Assembly (NCBI RefSeq): GCF_016863175.1
Contig: NZ_BOOJ01000022.1
Span: 62,001 to 126,000 of the forward strand
Length of the DNA: 64,000 nt
Direction of reading: 5' to 3'
DNA from: Paraplanobispora siamensis
GTDB taxonomy: Bacteria; Actinomycetota; Actinomycetes; Streptosporangiales; Streptosporangiaceae
Every line of letters starts with the position of its first letter. The stretch's first letter is position 1. The notes below the pieces were generated by a model that did not search any database, had not been told where the DNA came from, and was given only the letters and a program-made list of their open reading frames with translations. Both the position numbers and the translations under genes were made by a program. This document shows positions 27,199 through 35,329 of this stretch, one piece after another.

Positions 27199-27564
27199 GT
27201 GAGACCACCGCTTGATCCGGACATGTTCGACCCGGTCTGCCCGTCCGGCCTGTCGCCGATCCGCGTCGGCGACAAGTGGGCAGGCATGATCATCCGCTGT
27301 CTCGAACAGGGCCCGCGGCGCTTCTCCGAGCTCCGGGTCCCCCTGCGGGGCATCACCGCGAAGGTGCTCACGCAGTCGCTGCGCGGGCTCGAACGCAGCG
27401 GCCTGGTCGTCCGCACGGTCCACGCCGGCCCGCCCCGCCAGGTGGAGTACGGGCTGACCCCGCTGGGCCGCAGCCTCCTGGAACCGATGGCCGCGCTCTG
27501 CGCCTGGACCGAGGAGCACTGGGACGAGCTCCTCGACGCGCGGGAGGCGGAGACGGCTATTTGA
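27199..27564 (+). CDS. HxlR-family winged-helix transcriptional regulator
   Basis: The 121-residue protein has the HxlR core: CPSGLSPIRVGDKWAGMIIRCLEQGPRRFSEL, ITAKVLTQSLRGLERSGLV and a wing ending VEYGLTPLGRSLLEPM. The N-terminal Cys is the redox or ligand-sensing residue in some family members. It is divergent from the NmrA-like/Ddn-like operon, which it probably controls. The GTG start and TACGGT box suggest a leaderless message. The last 8 nt overlap the convergent dienelactone-hydrolase gene. Confidence 0.87.
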   Translation: MRPPLDPDMFDPVCPSGLSPIRVGDKWAGMIIRCLEQGPRRFSELRVPLRGITAKVLTQSLRGLERSGLVVRTVHAGPPRQVEYGLTPLGRSLLEPMAALCAWTEEHWDELLDAREAETAI

Positions 27565-28132
27565 CGCGGTCGAGGAAGCCGAGCACGCGCTCCGTCAGCA
27601 GCGCGGCGGCGCCCTCGTCGTAGTCGGGCAGGCTGCTGTCGGCGAACAGGTGCCCGTCGCCGGGATAGAGGAACAGCTCGGCGTCCGCGGCCGTCCCGAC
27701 GAGCTCCCGGGCGGCGTCGAGGTCGCCCTCCTCGACGAAGAGCTCGTCGGCGTCCATCCCGTGGATCTGGACCGGGACCCCCTCGGGCCACGCGCCGAAC
27801 TCGGAGACCGGGATGCACGAGTGGAACAGCAGCGCTGCCCCGGCCCCGGCCCGCGTCTGGGCCAGCATCTGCGCCGGAAGGACGCCGAGCGAGAATCCGG
27901 CGTAGACGAGCTCGCCGGGCAGCCCCGCGGCGGCGGCCCGGCCGCGCTCGATGATCACGTCGAACCCGATCTCCCGGGCGTACGCGGAGCCCTCCTGACG
28001 GTCGTCGTAGACCCGTCCCTCGTACAGGTCGGGGACGTGGACGGTGTGACCGGCCCGCCTGAGCGTCTCGGCGAACTCGCGGACGCCGGACGTCAGCCCC
28101 TGCGCGTGATGGAACAGCAGCACCTCGGCCAT
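27557..28132 (-). CDS. Dienelactone hydrolase family protein
   Basis: An alpha/beta hydrolase of 191 residues. It has VLLFHHAQGLTSGVREFAETLRRAGHTVHVPDLYEG at the N-terminus, the nucleophile elbow GFSLG (Ser in place of the Cys of classical dienelactone hydrolase), an acidic residue in IHGMDADELF and His in YPGDGHLFAD. AAAGGAG lies 5 nt before the ATG at 28132. Substrate is unknown. It lies between two regulator-linked gene pairs. Confidence 0.87.
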   Translation of the reverse strand: MAEVLLFHHAQGLTSGVREFAETLRRAGHTVHVPDLYEGRVYDDRQEGSAYAREIGFDVIIERGRAAAAGLPGELVYAGFSLGVLPAQMLAQTRAGAGAALLFHSCIPVSEFGAWPEGVPVQIHGMDADELFVEEGDLDAARELVGTAADAELFLYPGDGHLFADSSLPDYDEGAAALLTERVLGFLDRVK

Positions 28133-28211
28133 ATCGCTCCTTTCACCGGCGGCGCCCCACGGCTCCGCCGGGGCGATTGTGCCCGGGGTCACCGACATTT
28201 CCGCGGCGGCG

Positions 28212-28631
28212 TCAGGGGCTGACGTACTGGCCGGCGTAGGCCTCGGTGGGCGCGATGGGCGTGATCACGTCGATCAGGACCCCGTTGGGGTCGGCCACGA
28301 TGAAGTGCCGCTGCCCGAAGTCCTCATCGCGCAGCTCCAGCTCGGCCCGCAGCCCCGCGCGGACGACGAGCCGCTCCCACTCCGTGTCCACGTCCTCCAC
28401 CTCGAAGTTGAGCAGCAGCCCCCGCGCGGGGGCCCCGCGGTAGGCCGCGGGCAGCGTCGGATGGTCGCAGTCGAGGAGGGCGAGCTCGTACGGCTGCGCT
28501 CCGGGACGCCGCAGGCTCACGTACCACTCGGCCTCGAACGTCGGCTCGAAGCCCAGCAGCCCGGTGTAGAAGTCACGGGACTCCCGGAGCCTCGGGGTGC
28601 AGATGACCGGATAGAAGCTGGTCAGCTTCAT
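28212..28631 (-). CDS. VOC family protein under a TetR-type operator
   Basis: This 139-residue glyoxalase-fold protein begins [28 protein letters not shown] and ends [17 protein letters not shown] good GGAG lies 5 nt before the ATG. The upstream palindrome at 28641-28663 overlaps this ribosome binding region, so the gene should be repressed by the divergent TetR regulator. It is a candidate antibiotic- or metabolite-modifying enzyme; no specific substrate is evident. Confidence 0.85.
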   Translation of the reverse strand: MKLTSFYPVICTPRLRESRDFYTGLLGFEPTFEAEWYVSLRRPGAQPYELALLDCDHPTLPAAYRGAPARGLLLNFEVEDVDTEWERLVVRAGLRAELELRDEDFGQRHFIVADPNGVLIDVITPIAPTEAYAGQYVSP

Positions 28632-28640
28632 GCGTACTCC

Positions 28641-28695
28641 TTCACATACCGTTGGTATGTGAAGGTAATGTATTGGCGTACCATCGGTATGTCAA
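28641..28695. promoter_or_regulatory. Two TetR operators in the VOC-tetR divergent region
   Basis: Site 1 at 28641-28663 has perfect 10-bp arms, TTCACATACC and GGTATGTGAA, around a 3-bp centre. Site 2 at 28673-28695 has arms TTGGCGTACC and GGTATGTCAA (8 of 10 symmetric). The centres are 32 bp apart, about three helical turns. Confidence 0.85.
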
Positions 28696-28723
28696 TGGCG
28701 GCAGGTCAACGGACGGGAACGCG

Positions 28724-29314
28724 ATGACGAACGGCGGCAGGGCGCAGCAGAAGGAACAGACCAGGCGGACGCTCATCCGCGAGGCCAGGCGCCTGTTCGC
28801 CACCCTCGGGTACGGCGCGGTGGGCCTGTCGGAGATCGTCGGCGCGGCCGGGGTCACCAAGGGCGCGCTCTACCACCACTTCGACGGCAAGGCCGCCCTG
28901 TTCCGCGCCGTCCTGGAGGAGGTGCAGCAGCAGGTCGCCCGGACCGTGGCCGCGGCCGGTGACGCCCGGGACGACCCCTGGGAGCAGTTCACCGCCGGAT
29001 GCCGGGCCTTCCTCACCGCCGCCACCGACCCGGACGTGCAGCGCATCATGCTCGTCGACGGCCCCGCCGTACTGGGCTGGAACGAATGGCGCGCGCTGGA
29101 CGAGGCCGCCTCGGCCCGCCACCTGGCCGAGGCGCTCACAACTCTGATCGAGGAGGGAGTGATCGCCCGGCAGCCGGTCGAGCCGCTGACCCGTCTGCTG
29201 TCGGGGGCGATGAACGAAGCGGCCCTGTGGCTGGCCGGGTCGGAGGACCCCGGCGCCCTGGCCGGCGTCTGGGCGCCCCTGTCGCAGATGCTGGAGGCGC
29301 TGCGCGTCCGATGA
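28724..29314 (+). CDS. TetR family transcriptional regulator
   Basis: The 196-residue protein has the TetR HTH: TRRTLIREARRLFATLGYGAVGLSEIVGAAGVTKGALYHHFDGKAALF, followed by a helical ligand domain. Its operators lie just upstream and cover the divergent VOC gene promoter, so autoregulation and control of that gene are likely. ATG 28724 was chosen since the operator occupies the upstream sequence. Confidence 0.9.
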   Translation: MTNGGRAQQKEQTRRTLIREARRLFATLGYGAVGLSEIVGAAGVTKGALYHHFDGKAALFRAVLEEVQQQVARTVAAAGDARDDPWEQFTAGCRAFLTAATDPDVQRIMLVDGPAVLGWNEWRALDEAASARHLAEALTTLIEEGVIARQPVEPLTRLLSGAMNEAALWLAGSEDPGALAGVWAPLSQMLEALRVR

Positions 29315-29336
29315 GCCCGCCGGATCCCTCAGGGCG

Positions 29337-30497
29337 TCAGCGGAGGTTCTCCAGGATGAGCGCGTTGGCCAGGCCGCCCGCCTCGCACATGGTCTGCAGG
29401 CCGTAACGGGCGCCGCGCTGCCGCATGGCGTTGACCAGCGTGGTCGTGATGCGCGCGCCGCTGGCGCCGAGGGGGTGGCCCAGCGCGAGGGCGCCGCCGT
29501 TGACGTTGACCTTGGCGGGGTCGGCGCCCGTCTCCTGCAGCCAGGCCAATACGACACTGGCGAAGGCCTCGTTGACCTCGAACAGGTCGATGTCGTCCGG
29601 GGTCAGCCCGGCGCGGCGCAGGACCTTCTCGGTGGCGGGGATGACGCCGGTGAGCATGAGCAGCGGGTCGGAGCCGGTGACGGCGAAGGAGTGCAGCCTG
29701 GCCAGCGGGCGCAGGCCGAGCCTGGCGGCCGTCTCACCGGTGGTGATCAGTACGGCCGCCGCGCCGTCGTTGGTCGGACTGGAGTTGCCCGCGGTGACCG
29801 ACCAGTCGATCTGCGGGAAGCGCTCGGCGTAGGCGGGGTTGACGAAGGCCGGCTTCAGCCCGGCGAGGATCTCCGTCGTCGTGCCCGGCCGTACCGACTC
29901 GTCGGTGGAGAATCCGCCCACGGGCACGATCTCCCCGGAGAAGTCAGCGGCGGCGGCCTTGGCGTGGGAGCCGGCCGCGAAGGCGTCCATCCGCTCGCGG
30001 GTGAGCGACCACTTGGCCGCGATCAGCTCGGCGCTGACGCCCTGCGGGATGAGCCCCTCGGGGAACCGCGCGGCGACGCCGGGGCCGAAGGGGTCGCTGC
30101 CGGGCAGGACGTTGGAGCCCATCGGGACCCGGCTCATCGACTCGACGCCGCAGGCGACGACCAGGTCGTAGGCACCGGAGATGACGCCCTGGGCGGCGAA
30201 GTGCACGGCCTGCTGGGAGGAACCACACTGCCGGTCCACGGTGACGGCGGGGACCGAGTCGGGCAGGCCGGCCGACAGCCAGGCGTAGCGGGTGGTGTTC
30301 ATGGCCTGCTCGCCGACCTGGCTGACGCAGCCGCCGATCACGTCGTCGACCAGGGCGGGGTCCACCCCGCTGCGGTCCACCAGCGCGCGCAGGGTGTGTG
30401 CGAGGAGTTCCACGGGATGGGTCCCGGCCAGCGCTCCGTTCGGTTTCCCCTTGCCGATCGGGGTCCGTACGGCCTGCACGATGACGGCGTCACGCAT
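29337..30497 (-). CDS. Acetyl-CoA acetyltransferase (thiolase)
   Basis: A 386-residue thiolase with the active Cys in DRQCGSSQQA (near residue 90), NEAFAS, GHPLGASGARI and the second Cys in MCEAGG (many thiolases have CGGGG, so the loop is a variant). It catalyses CoA-dependent thiolysis or condensation of acyl-CoA. GGAGG lies 5 nt before the ATG. An HxlR regulator is divergent, and the 45-bp palindrome between them covers both promoters. It may serve degradation of a particular fatty or aromatic acid; no other catabolic gene lies nearby. Confidence 0.92.
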   Translation of the reverse strand: MRDAVIVQAVRTPIGKGKPNGALAGTHPVELLAHTLRALVDRSGVDPALVDDVIGGCVSQVGEQAMNTTRYAWLSAGLPDSVPAVTVDRQCGSSQQAVHFAAQGVISGAYDLVVACGVESMSRVPMGSNVLPGSDPFGPGVAARFPEGLIPQGVSAELIAAKWSLTRERMDAFAAGSHAKAAAADFSGEIVPVGGFSTDESVRPGTTTEILAGLKPAFVNPAYAERFPQIDWSVTAGNSSPTNDGAAAVLITTGETAARLGLRPLARLHSFAVTGSDPLLMLTGVIPATEKVLRRAGLTPDDIDLFEVNEAFASVVLAWLQETGADPAKVNVNGGALALGHPLGASGARITTTLVNAMRQRGARYGLQTMCEAGGLANALILENLR

Positions 30498-30513
30498 CGG
30501 TTCCTCCAGTGGG

Positions 30514-30558
30514 TTGGAAAACTGGACTCACTGTAGACGAGTGAGTTTGTTTTTCCAA
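30514..30558. promoter_or_regulatory. Nested 45-bp palindrome between thiolase and HxlR genes
   Basis: Outer arms TTGGAAAA (30514-30521) and TTTTCCAA (30551-30558), and inner arms ACTCACT (30526-30532) and AGTGAGT (30540-30546), share one centre with equal 4-bp and 7-bp gaps. Both arm pairs are perfect. The site probably binds two HxlR dimers or one tetramer. Confidence 0.85.
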
Positions 30559-30580
30559 TGCACTGCCGTACCCTGACCGC

Positions 30581-31033
30581 ATGACAGCGGCACGCCCCTG
30601 CTCGATCGCCGACGCCCTGAGTGTGGTCGGCGAGAAGTACTCCCTGCTCGTCCTGCGCGAGGTCTTCCTCGGCGTGCGCCGCTTCGACGCGATGGTCCGC
30701 GCCGTCGGCGTCCCCCGGGACGTCCTGGCGGCCCGGCTGCGGCACCTGATCGAGGCGGGGGTGCTGGAGAAGGTGCCCTACAGCGAGCGGCCGCCGCGGT
30801 ACGAATACCGCCCGACCGAGGCGGGACTGGAGCTGCGGGGAGTCCTGCAGCTGCTGCAGCGGTGGGGAGACCGGCACCTGGCCGACCGTCCGCCGGTGGT
30901 GTTCGAGCACTCCTGCGGCGAGGTGCTCGACCCCGTCGTGACCTGCCGCTCCTGCGAGCGCCCCGTCGCCCCCGACGACGTGAGGGTCCGTTCCGCGATC
31001 CCGGAGTGGGACGCGGCCGGCGCCAGGCCGTGA
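30581..31033 (+). CDS. HxlR-family regulator with C-terminal zinc-ribbon-like tail
   Basis: The 150-residue protein has the HxlR opening CSIADALSVVGEKYSLLVLREVFLGVRRFDAM and winged helix, then a tail with CGEVLDPVVTCRSCERPV, whose Cys pattern suggests a metal site. This longer HxlR subtype is often found divergent from acyl-CoA enzymes. It lies divergent from the thiolase across a strong palindrome. Confidence 0.87.
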   Translation: MTAARPCSIADALSVVGEKYSLLVLREVFLGVRRFDAMVRAVGVPRDVLAARLRHLIEAGVLEKVPYSERPPRYEYRPTEAGLELRGVLQLLQRWGDRHLADRPPVVFEHSCGEVLDPVVTCRSCERPVAPDDVRVRSAIPEWDAAGARP

Positions 31034-31085
31034 TACGGGAGCCGGTCACGGCCGACGCCACCTCGGTCGCCGCGCCGTTCCGTCT

Positions 31086-31601
31086 TCAAAGGACAGAAGA
31101 CGCGCTGCTCGCGGAGGCCGTACGGCCTGAGCGCCCTCGCAGGACGCCCGCCGCCCAGAGCGCGACGCCGATATAGAGGACCTGCTCGGGGATGCGCTGC
31201 CACAGCGGCGTCGCAGCCTCGCCGGCGAGGGTCACTCCGGCCAGCGCGGCGTGGATGTTGGCCGGAAGCATGAACACGAACAGCAGTGCCAGGCAGATCC
31301 CGGCCGGTCGGCGGGTGGCCGGGATCACGAGCCCCACCGCCCCGGCCAGTTCCAGCACGCCGGTCAGATAGACCACCGAAGCGGGGAACGGGACGAACGG
31401 CGGAACCATGGCCACCATGTCGGCATGGTTCGGCATGAAGGTCACGCCCGACGGGACGAAATGGGCGCTTGCCGTCATCACGAGCATGACGGCCAGGCCG
31501 TGCGCGGCACTCACCCGCCGGGTGGCGAAGCGGGCCGCACCGAGCACCGCACCCGACAGGCGGAAGCACAGCGTGGCCACGACAAGAACGATCACGGTCA
31601 T
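31086..31601 (-). CDS. DoxX-like small membrane protein
   Basis: A 171-residue protein with four hydrophobic helices: MTVIVLVVATLCFRLSGAVLG, GLAVMLVMTASAHF, VYLTGVLELAGAVGLVI and ICLALLFVFMLPANIHAAL. The NIHAAL and LELAGA motifs are typical of DoxX/DUF417-type proteins with uncertain roles in respiration or stress. AAGGAGG lies 9 nt before ATG 31601. Two tandem palindromes upstream show that it is regulated, yet no regulator gene is adjacent. Confidence 0.82.
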   Translation of the reverse strand: MTVIVLVVATLCFRLSGAVLGAARFATRRVSAAHGLAVMLVMTASAHFVPSGVTFMPNHADMVAMVPPFVPFPASVVYLTGVLELAGAVGLVIPATRRPAGICLALLFVFMLPANIHAALAGVTLAGEAATPLWQRIPEQVLYIGVALWAAGVLRGRSGRTASASSASSVL

Positions 31602-31616
31602 AGGGCTCACCCTCCT

Positions 31617-31660
31617 TTGGATAGCTAGACTATCCAATATTGGGTAGTAGCGCTATCTAA
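31617..31660. promoter_or_regulatory. Tandem palindromic operators upstream of DoxX gene
   Basis: Site 1 (31617-31637) has perfect arms TTGGATAG and CTATCCAA; site 2 (31640-31660) has arms TTGGGTAG and CTATCTAA. Each has a 5-bp centre, and the centres are 23 bp apart. The second overlaps the 3' end of the adjacent pseudogene. Confidence 0.8.
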
Positions 31661-32338
31661 TTCGCGGCCGTCATTCTCACTCCGTTGACCTGGGCACGGA
31701 AGCGGTTCCCGGAACCGGGCAGCTCGGTGAACCAGAGCAGGACGTAGCGGCCTCTCTGCGGGGAGCTGAAGGTGAACGTCTGCGGGCCCCCGGGCCCGGA
31801 CACCTTTCCCACGACGCGCAACTCCTCCAGAACCTCGGCATCGCCCACCCGCAGCTCGGCGACACCGCCCGGGGCGGCTCCGAAGTCGACGGGGACCTCA
31901 CCTCATAGACGACCGTCGAGGGAGCCGCCGAGGGAGCGGCGGAGGGAGCGGCAGGCGACGCGGCGGGAACCGGGGCGGTCTCCTGCGCCGAGGGGACGCG
32001 CCCCGCCTGGAGGAGCGCCGCCGTGATGACCACGATCCCGGTGCCCACGGCCGCCGCGACCGCGGCGGTCCGCCCGGTCCGCCCGGTCCGTCACGTCCGA
32101 AGGGCCCGCGGGATCCGCTCCCTGCGAACCCGCCCGGCCGGCCCGCCGTCATCGGGAGCGCCGCCCGGCAACCACGGAAGGACGGCCCCGGCGGGCACGT
32201 CGGCCCTGCGCCGCCAGGCGACGGCGAACTCTCGCTGACCACCTCCTCGGCGAGCTGGCGTCCGCATCGGCTCGCCGCGTACGCGAACACCCGGGGGTGA
32301 AGCGCGTCGTACAGCGCGGCGAACTCCTCCTCATTCAG
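31657..32338 (-). pseudogene. Wrecked ECF sigma factor fused to membrane/discoidin-like remnant
   Basis: Reading leftward from 32338, NEEEFAALYDALHPRVFAYAASRCGRQLAEEVVSE is a recognisable ECF sigma region 2.1-2.2 without its start codon. A one-base shift then leads to FAVAWRRRADVP in another frame, after which the sigma regions 2.4 and 4 are missing. Further left a membrane helix (GIVVITAALLQAG) and a linker with AAPSAAPS repeats occur in a different frame, and near 31900 another shift leads to VAELRVGDAEVLEELRVVGKV and FTFSSPQRGRYVLLWFTELP, a discoidin-like C-terminus. At least two frameshifts and a deletion make function impossible. The remnants are probably of an ECF sigma gene and a neighbouring membrane protein. 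Confidence 0.7.
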
Positions 32339-32778
32339 CCCACGGGCTCCCGCGACGACCCTTCACCGTGTACTGATCGCAGCGGCCCGGCGAAGACCAC
32401 GATCTCGTCGATGTCGCCGTTGGCCGTCAGGTGCACCACGTCGGTGCCCGACAGGACGGTGTCACCGTCGGCGGTCTCGAAGCGCCAGCCGAACCTGGCC
32501 CACTCATGGGGCGCGTCGACGGAGGTCGTACGGACCATCCGGCCCCCGCCGGTCCCGTGGCTCCGCACCACCTCGGTGATGAAGTCCGTGACCGCGTCCC
32601 GGCCCACCCCGCGTCCGAGAGGCCCGTGGAACACCACGTCCGCGGCGAGCGCCCGGCTCAGCAGCCCGGCCCGGTGCTCGGGATCCGTGGAGTTGGCCGC
32701 GGCGATGAAGGCGTCGATCGCGTCGGCGTGCGCATGCTGATCTGACCGCCCCGGCGCAGGGGAACCGCTCGTTGTCAT
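32335..32778 (-). CDS. NTF2-like/SnoaL fold protein
   Basis: The 147-residue product has the cone-shaped SnoaL/NTF2 pattern: DAIDAFIAAANSTDPEHRAGLLSRALAADVVFHGPLG, RDAVTDFI, WARFGWRFETADGDTVLSGTDVVHLTANGDIDEIVVF. Such proteins are often isomerases or cyclases, or are uncharacterised. AGAGGA lies 4 nt before ATG 32778; ATG 32808 with AGGAGA at 10 nt would link it more tightly to the upstream GNAT gene. The stop abuts the sigma pseudogene. Confidence 0.78.
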   Translation of the reverse strand: MTTSGSPAPGRSDQHAHADAIDAFIAAANSTDPEHRAGLLSRALAADVVFHGPLGRGVGRDAVTDFITEVVRSHGTGGGRMVRTTSVDAPHEWARFGWRFETADGDTVLSGTDVVHLTANGDIDEIVVFAGPLRSVHGEGSSREPVG

Positions 32779-32821
32779 GCCGTCCTCTCCGGGCTCACCT
32801 GTGGTCATGTGCCCCGTTCTC

Positions 32822-33445
32822 CTAGGCGTCCGTTCCGGCGCCGGTGTGCCGTGCCGCCGCCTGCGCGCCGTACCGCTCACGCCAGTCGGTCGCCGACAGC
32901 CGGTACAGCACGTGCCTGCGCAGCCGGTGCCCGGGCGGCAGGGCCGGGTGGTCGAAGTCTCCGGCAGGATCGTGGGTCATGCCGAGGCGTCGCATGACGG
33001 CGCTGGAACGCAGGTTGACCGTGGCGGTGAAGGACACCACCTCGTCCAGTCCCAGGTGGTCGAAGGCGAAGCCGAGCGCGGCACGGGCCGCCTCGGTGGC
33101 GTAACCCTGACCCCAGGAGCGGCGGCCCAGCCGCCAGGCGATCTCCGTGGCGGGCATGAACGGGGCTTCGAACGTCGGCCGGTGCAGGCCGGTGAAGCCG
33201 ATGAACTCGCCGGTCTCGATGACCTCCAGGGCCCAGCGGCCCCATCCCTGACGGCTGATGGCCTCGTTGCTCGCGGTGGCGAACGCGTCGCTTTCCTCCC
33301 GGCTGAGCACCGCCGGGAAGTGCTCCATGACCTGCGGATCGGCGTTGAGGGCGGCGAACGGCTCCAGATCCGAGGGGAGCCAGGGACGCAGCAGGAGCCG
33401 CGGAGTGCGCAGTGTGCCCGCGCCGGGGTTCGTCTCAGTCGTCAC
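32822..33445 (-). CDS. GNAT family N-acetyltransferase (RimJ/RimL-like)
   Basis: This 207-residue GNAT opens with LRTPRLLLRPWLPSDLEPFAALNADPQVMEHFP and contains the acetyl-CoA loop RRSWGQGYATEAARAALGFAFDHLGLDEVVSFT and a late NLRSSAVMRRLGM. Its target is probably an alpha-amino group or small molecule; RimJ-like GNATs are diverse. GTG 33445 is preceded by TAGGAT 8 nt upstream with no Shine-Dalgarno, so it is probably leaderless, and it may be cotranscribed with the NTF2-like gene. Confidence 0.88.
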   Translation of the reverse strand: MTTETNPGAGTLRTPRLLLRPWLPSDLEPFAALNADPQVMEHFPAVLSREESDAFATASNEAISRQGWGRWALEVIETGEFIGFTGLHRPTFEAPFMPATEIAWRLGRRSWGQGYATEAARAALGFAFDHLGLDEVVSFTATVNLRSSAVMRRLGMTHDPAGDFDHPALPPGHRLRRHVLYRLSATDWRERYGAQAAARHTGAGTDA

Positions 33446-33456
33446 TGTCCCGCATC

Positions 33457-33978
33457 CTACGATCCCGCCGCGGCGGCGGGCACGTAGGAGGTCTGGCTGA
33501 AATCACCCTTCGCGAAGGCGAGGACCTTGGCCGGCCCGACCGCGAAGACGAGCGCCCGGCCTCCGCCGTCGTGGGCGAAACCGGTGTCGGTCACCCGGTA
33601 CCGCCACTGGCCGTCCCACTTGGCCGCCCACGCGGTGGCGAGCCGTTCGAGGGCGGCCCGGCCGGTGACGCGCCGCGCCTCACCCTCCACCGTCACGTCC
33701 AGTCCCCGGTCCCATTCGTTGCGGCCGGTGGTCAGGACCACGTGGGGGTTGCCTGCGAGATTCACGGCTTTCTGCTCGTCCGGGCCGGTGCTGAAATGGA
33801 GAACTTCGTCGAGCCACACGGCCACGAGAGGCGTGACATGGGGCCGCCCGTCGGAGCGGACGGTCGTGAGCCAGAACAGCTGCGCCTCCTCCAGCGCCCG
33901 GCGGGTGACCGCCCATGGCGTGGCCCGGGCGCCGGGGTCGCTGAACCGCTCATCGAGCCGGGGTACGAAAGTGTCCAT
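33457..33978 (-). CDS. Pyridoxamine-phosphate-oxidase-fold (PPOX) protein
   Basis: A 173-residue split-barrel protein: ALEEAQLFWLTTVRSDGRPHVTPLVAVWLDEVLHFSTGPDEQKAVNLAGNPHVVLTTG is the FMN/F420-binding half. Actinobacterial members reduce diverse substrates with F420 or bind haem. The ATG at 33978 was chosen from three consecutive start codons because GAGGAG then sits 5 nt upstream. It follows the serine hydrolase gene by 9 nt and is coupled to it. Confidence 0.85.
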   Translation of the reverse strand: MDTFVPRLDERFSDPGARATPWAVTRRALEEAQLFWLTTVRSDGRPHVTPLVAVWLDEVLHFSTGPDEQKAVNLAGNPHVVLTTGRNEWDRGLDVTVEGEARRVTGRAALERLATAWAAKWDGQWRYRVTDTGFAHDGGGRALVFAVGPAKVLAFAKGDFSQTSYVPAAAAGS

Positions 33979-33987
33979 CATCACTCC

Positions 33988-35112
33988 TCATCGCTCCTGT
34001 CGAGGCCGGGCGGGGAACGCGTCGGTCAGGATGCGGTCGATCTCCGAGATGACCGTCATGTCGGAGTCGAAGCGGTTGCGCATCACCGCCACCGCCACGC
34101 CGGAGTCGATGTCGGCGTAGGCCGCCGAGCCGTTCATCCCTATCATGCCGAAGGTCGATCCCGGCCGGGCCTGCACACCGCCGGGGCGGTAGGTGCTGAA
34201 GCCGAAGGCCCACGTGCTCGGCACGCCCATGACCTCGTCCACGCCCTGGACGTGCACGGCGGCCATGTCGGCCCGCCGTACGGGCGAGACGAGATCGACG
34301 CCCTCGACGTGGCCGAGCAGCGCGGCGTAGATCCGGGCCGCTCCGCGGGCGGTCATGGCGCCGAACGAGAGGGACTCCGCGGTCAGGACGTCGGGTCGGT
34401 TGGCCGTACCGGCGTCATGGCGGATTCCGGGGGGATTCGCACGGTCGGCCCGCGACCCGGGTTCGGGGGCCGGCGGCGTCCCGACCGGCGGCTCGTGACG
34501 CGCGACCCGGCCGAGCAGAGCCCCGGGGACCGCGAAGTGCACCTCGTCCTCGATGCCCAGCGGGCGGGTGACGAGCTCCCGCAGCCACCACGACACGGTA
34601 CGGCCCGTGGCCCGCCGTACGATCTCGCCGAGCAGGAAGCCGAACGTCTGCGCGTGGTACCCGTAACGGGTGCCCGGCTCCCACCAGGGCTCGGCCGCGG
34701 CGAGCAGGGCGCACATGCGGTCCCAGTCGCGCAGGTCGTCGAACGTGACGTCGTACGGCGGGGCGGGCACCCCGGCGGTGTGCAACAGCACGTGGCGGAG
34801 CGTGACCCGGTCCTTGCCATGGGCGCCGAACTCCGGCCAGACCTCGACCGCCCGCATGTCGTAGTCGAGCTCACCGCGTTCCACGAGCACATGAGCCACC
34901 GCCGAGGCCGGCCCCTTGGCGGTGGATGCGGCGAAGAACAACGTGTCCGGAGCCACGGCGATCCCCAGCCGGGAGTCGGCCGACCCCCCGACGACATCCG
35001 CCACCACCCGGCCCTTCTCCACCACCGCGACCTGCACCCCGACCTCGGCCCCGGCCGCCACCAGCCCGTCGACCGCCGCCTGGATCCGCCCACCCACCTC
35101 ATCAGCGCCCAT
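33988..35112 (-). CDS. Beta-lactamase-fold serine hydrolase
   Basis: The 374-residue class C beta-lactamase/EstB-type protein has the SxxK motif in FAASTAKGPASAVAHVL, a tyrosine motif in RYGYHAQTFGFLLGEI and a late GFSTYRPGG/GMIGMNGSAAYADID region. It has no signal peptide, which argues for a cytoplasmic esterase rather than a beta-lactamase. It is cotranscribed with the PPOX gene. ATG 35112 was used; no ribosome binding site is obvious. Confidence 0.87.
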   Translation of the reverse strand: MGADEVGGRIQAAVDGLVAAGAEVGVQVAVVEKGRVVADVVGGSADSRLGIAVAPDTLFFAASTAKGPASAVAHVLVERGELDYDMRAVEVWPEFGAHGKDRVTLRHVLLHTAGVPAPPYDVTFDDLRDWDRMCALLAAAEPWWEPGTRYGYHAQTFGFLLGEIVRRATGRTVSWWLRELVTRPLGIEDEVHFAVPGALLGRVARHEPPVGTPPAPEPGSRADRANPPGIRHDAGTANRPDVLTAESLSFGAMTARGAARIYAALLGHVEGVDLVSPVRRADMAAVHVQGVDEVMGVPSTWAFGFSTYRPGGVQARPGSTFGMIGMNGSAAYADIDSGVAVAVMRNRFDSDMTVISEIDRILTDAFPARPRQER

Positions 35113-35329
35113 GACGTCCGTACTGACCCTCCGTGTCTCCCCCGACCCGTCACTCCACGCGTTCCCCCTACCCATCGGCCTCCACGCTCACCGGCTCGTC
35201 ATCGGCCAGGCCGACCGTGAGCTCCCCGTCGAACTCCTGGCGGCGATGCGTACCGGCCGAAAGACCCACCCGTGGGGCACGTCCATGGCCGGCCGGGTGC
35301 TGCCCACCCATCTGCCTTATGGTCAGCCC

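Noticed and set aside
31081-31102. A 7-bp hairpin (CGTCTTC/GAAGACG) near the doxX stop
   Set aside because: It overlaps the coding end of doxX and lacks a T-run, so a terminator call is not supported.
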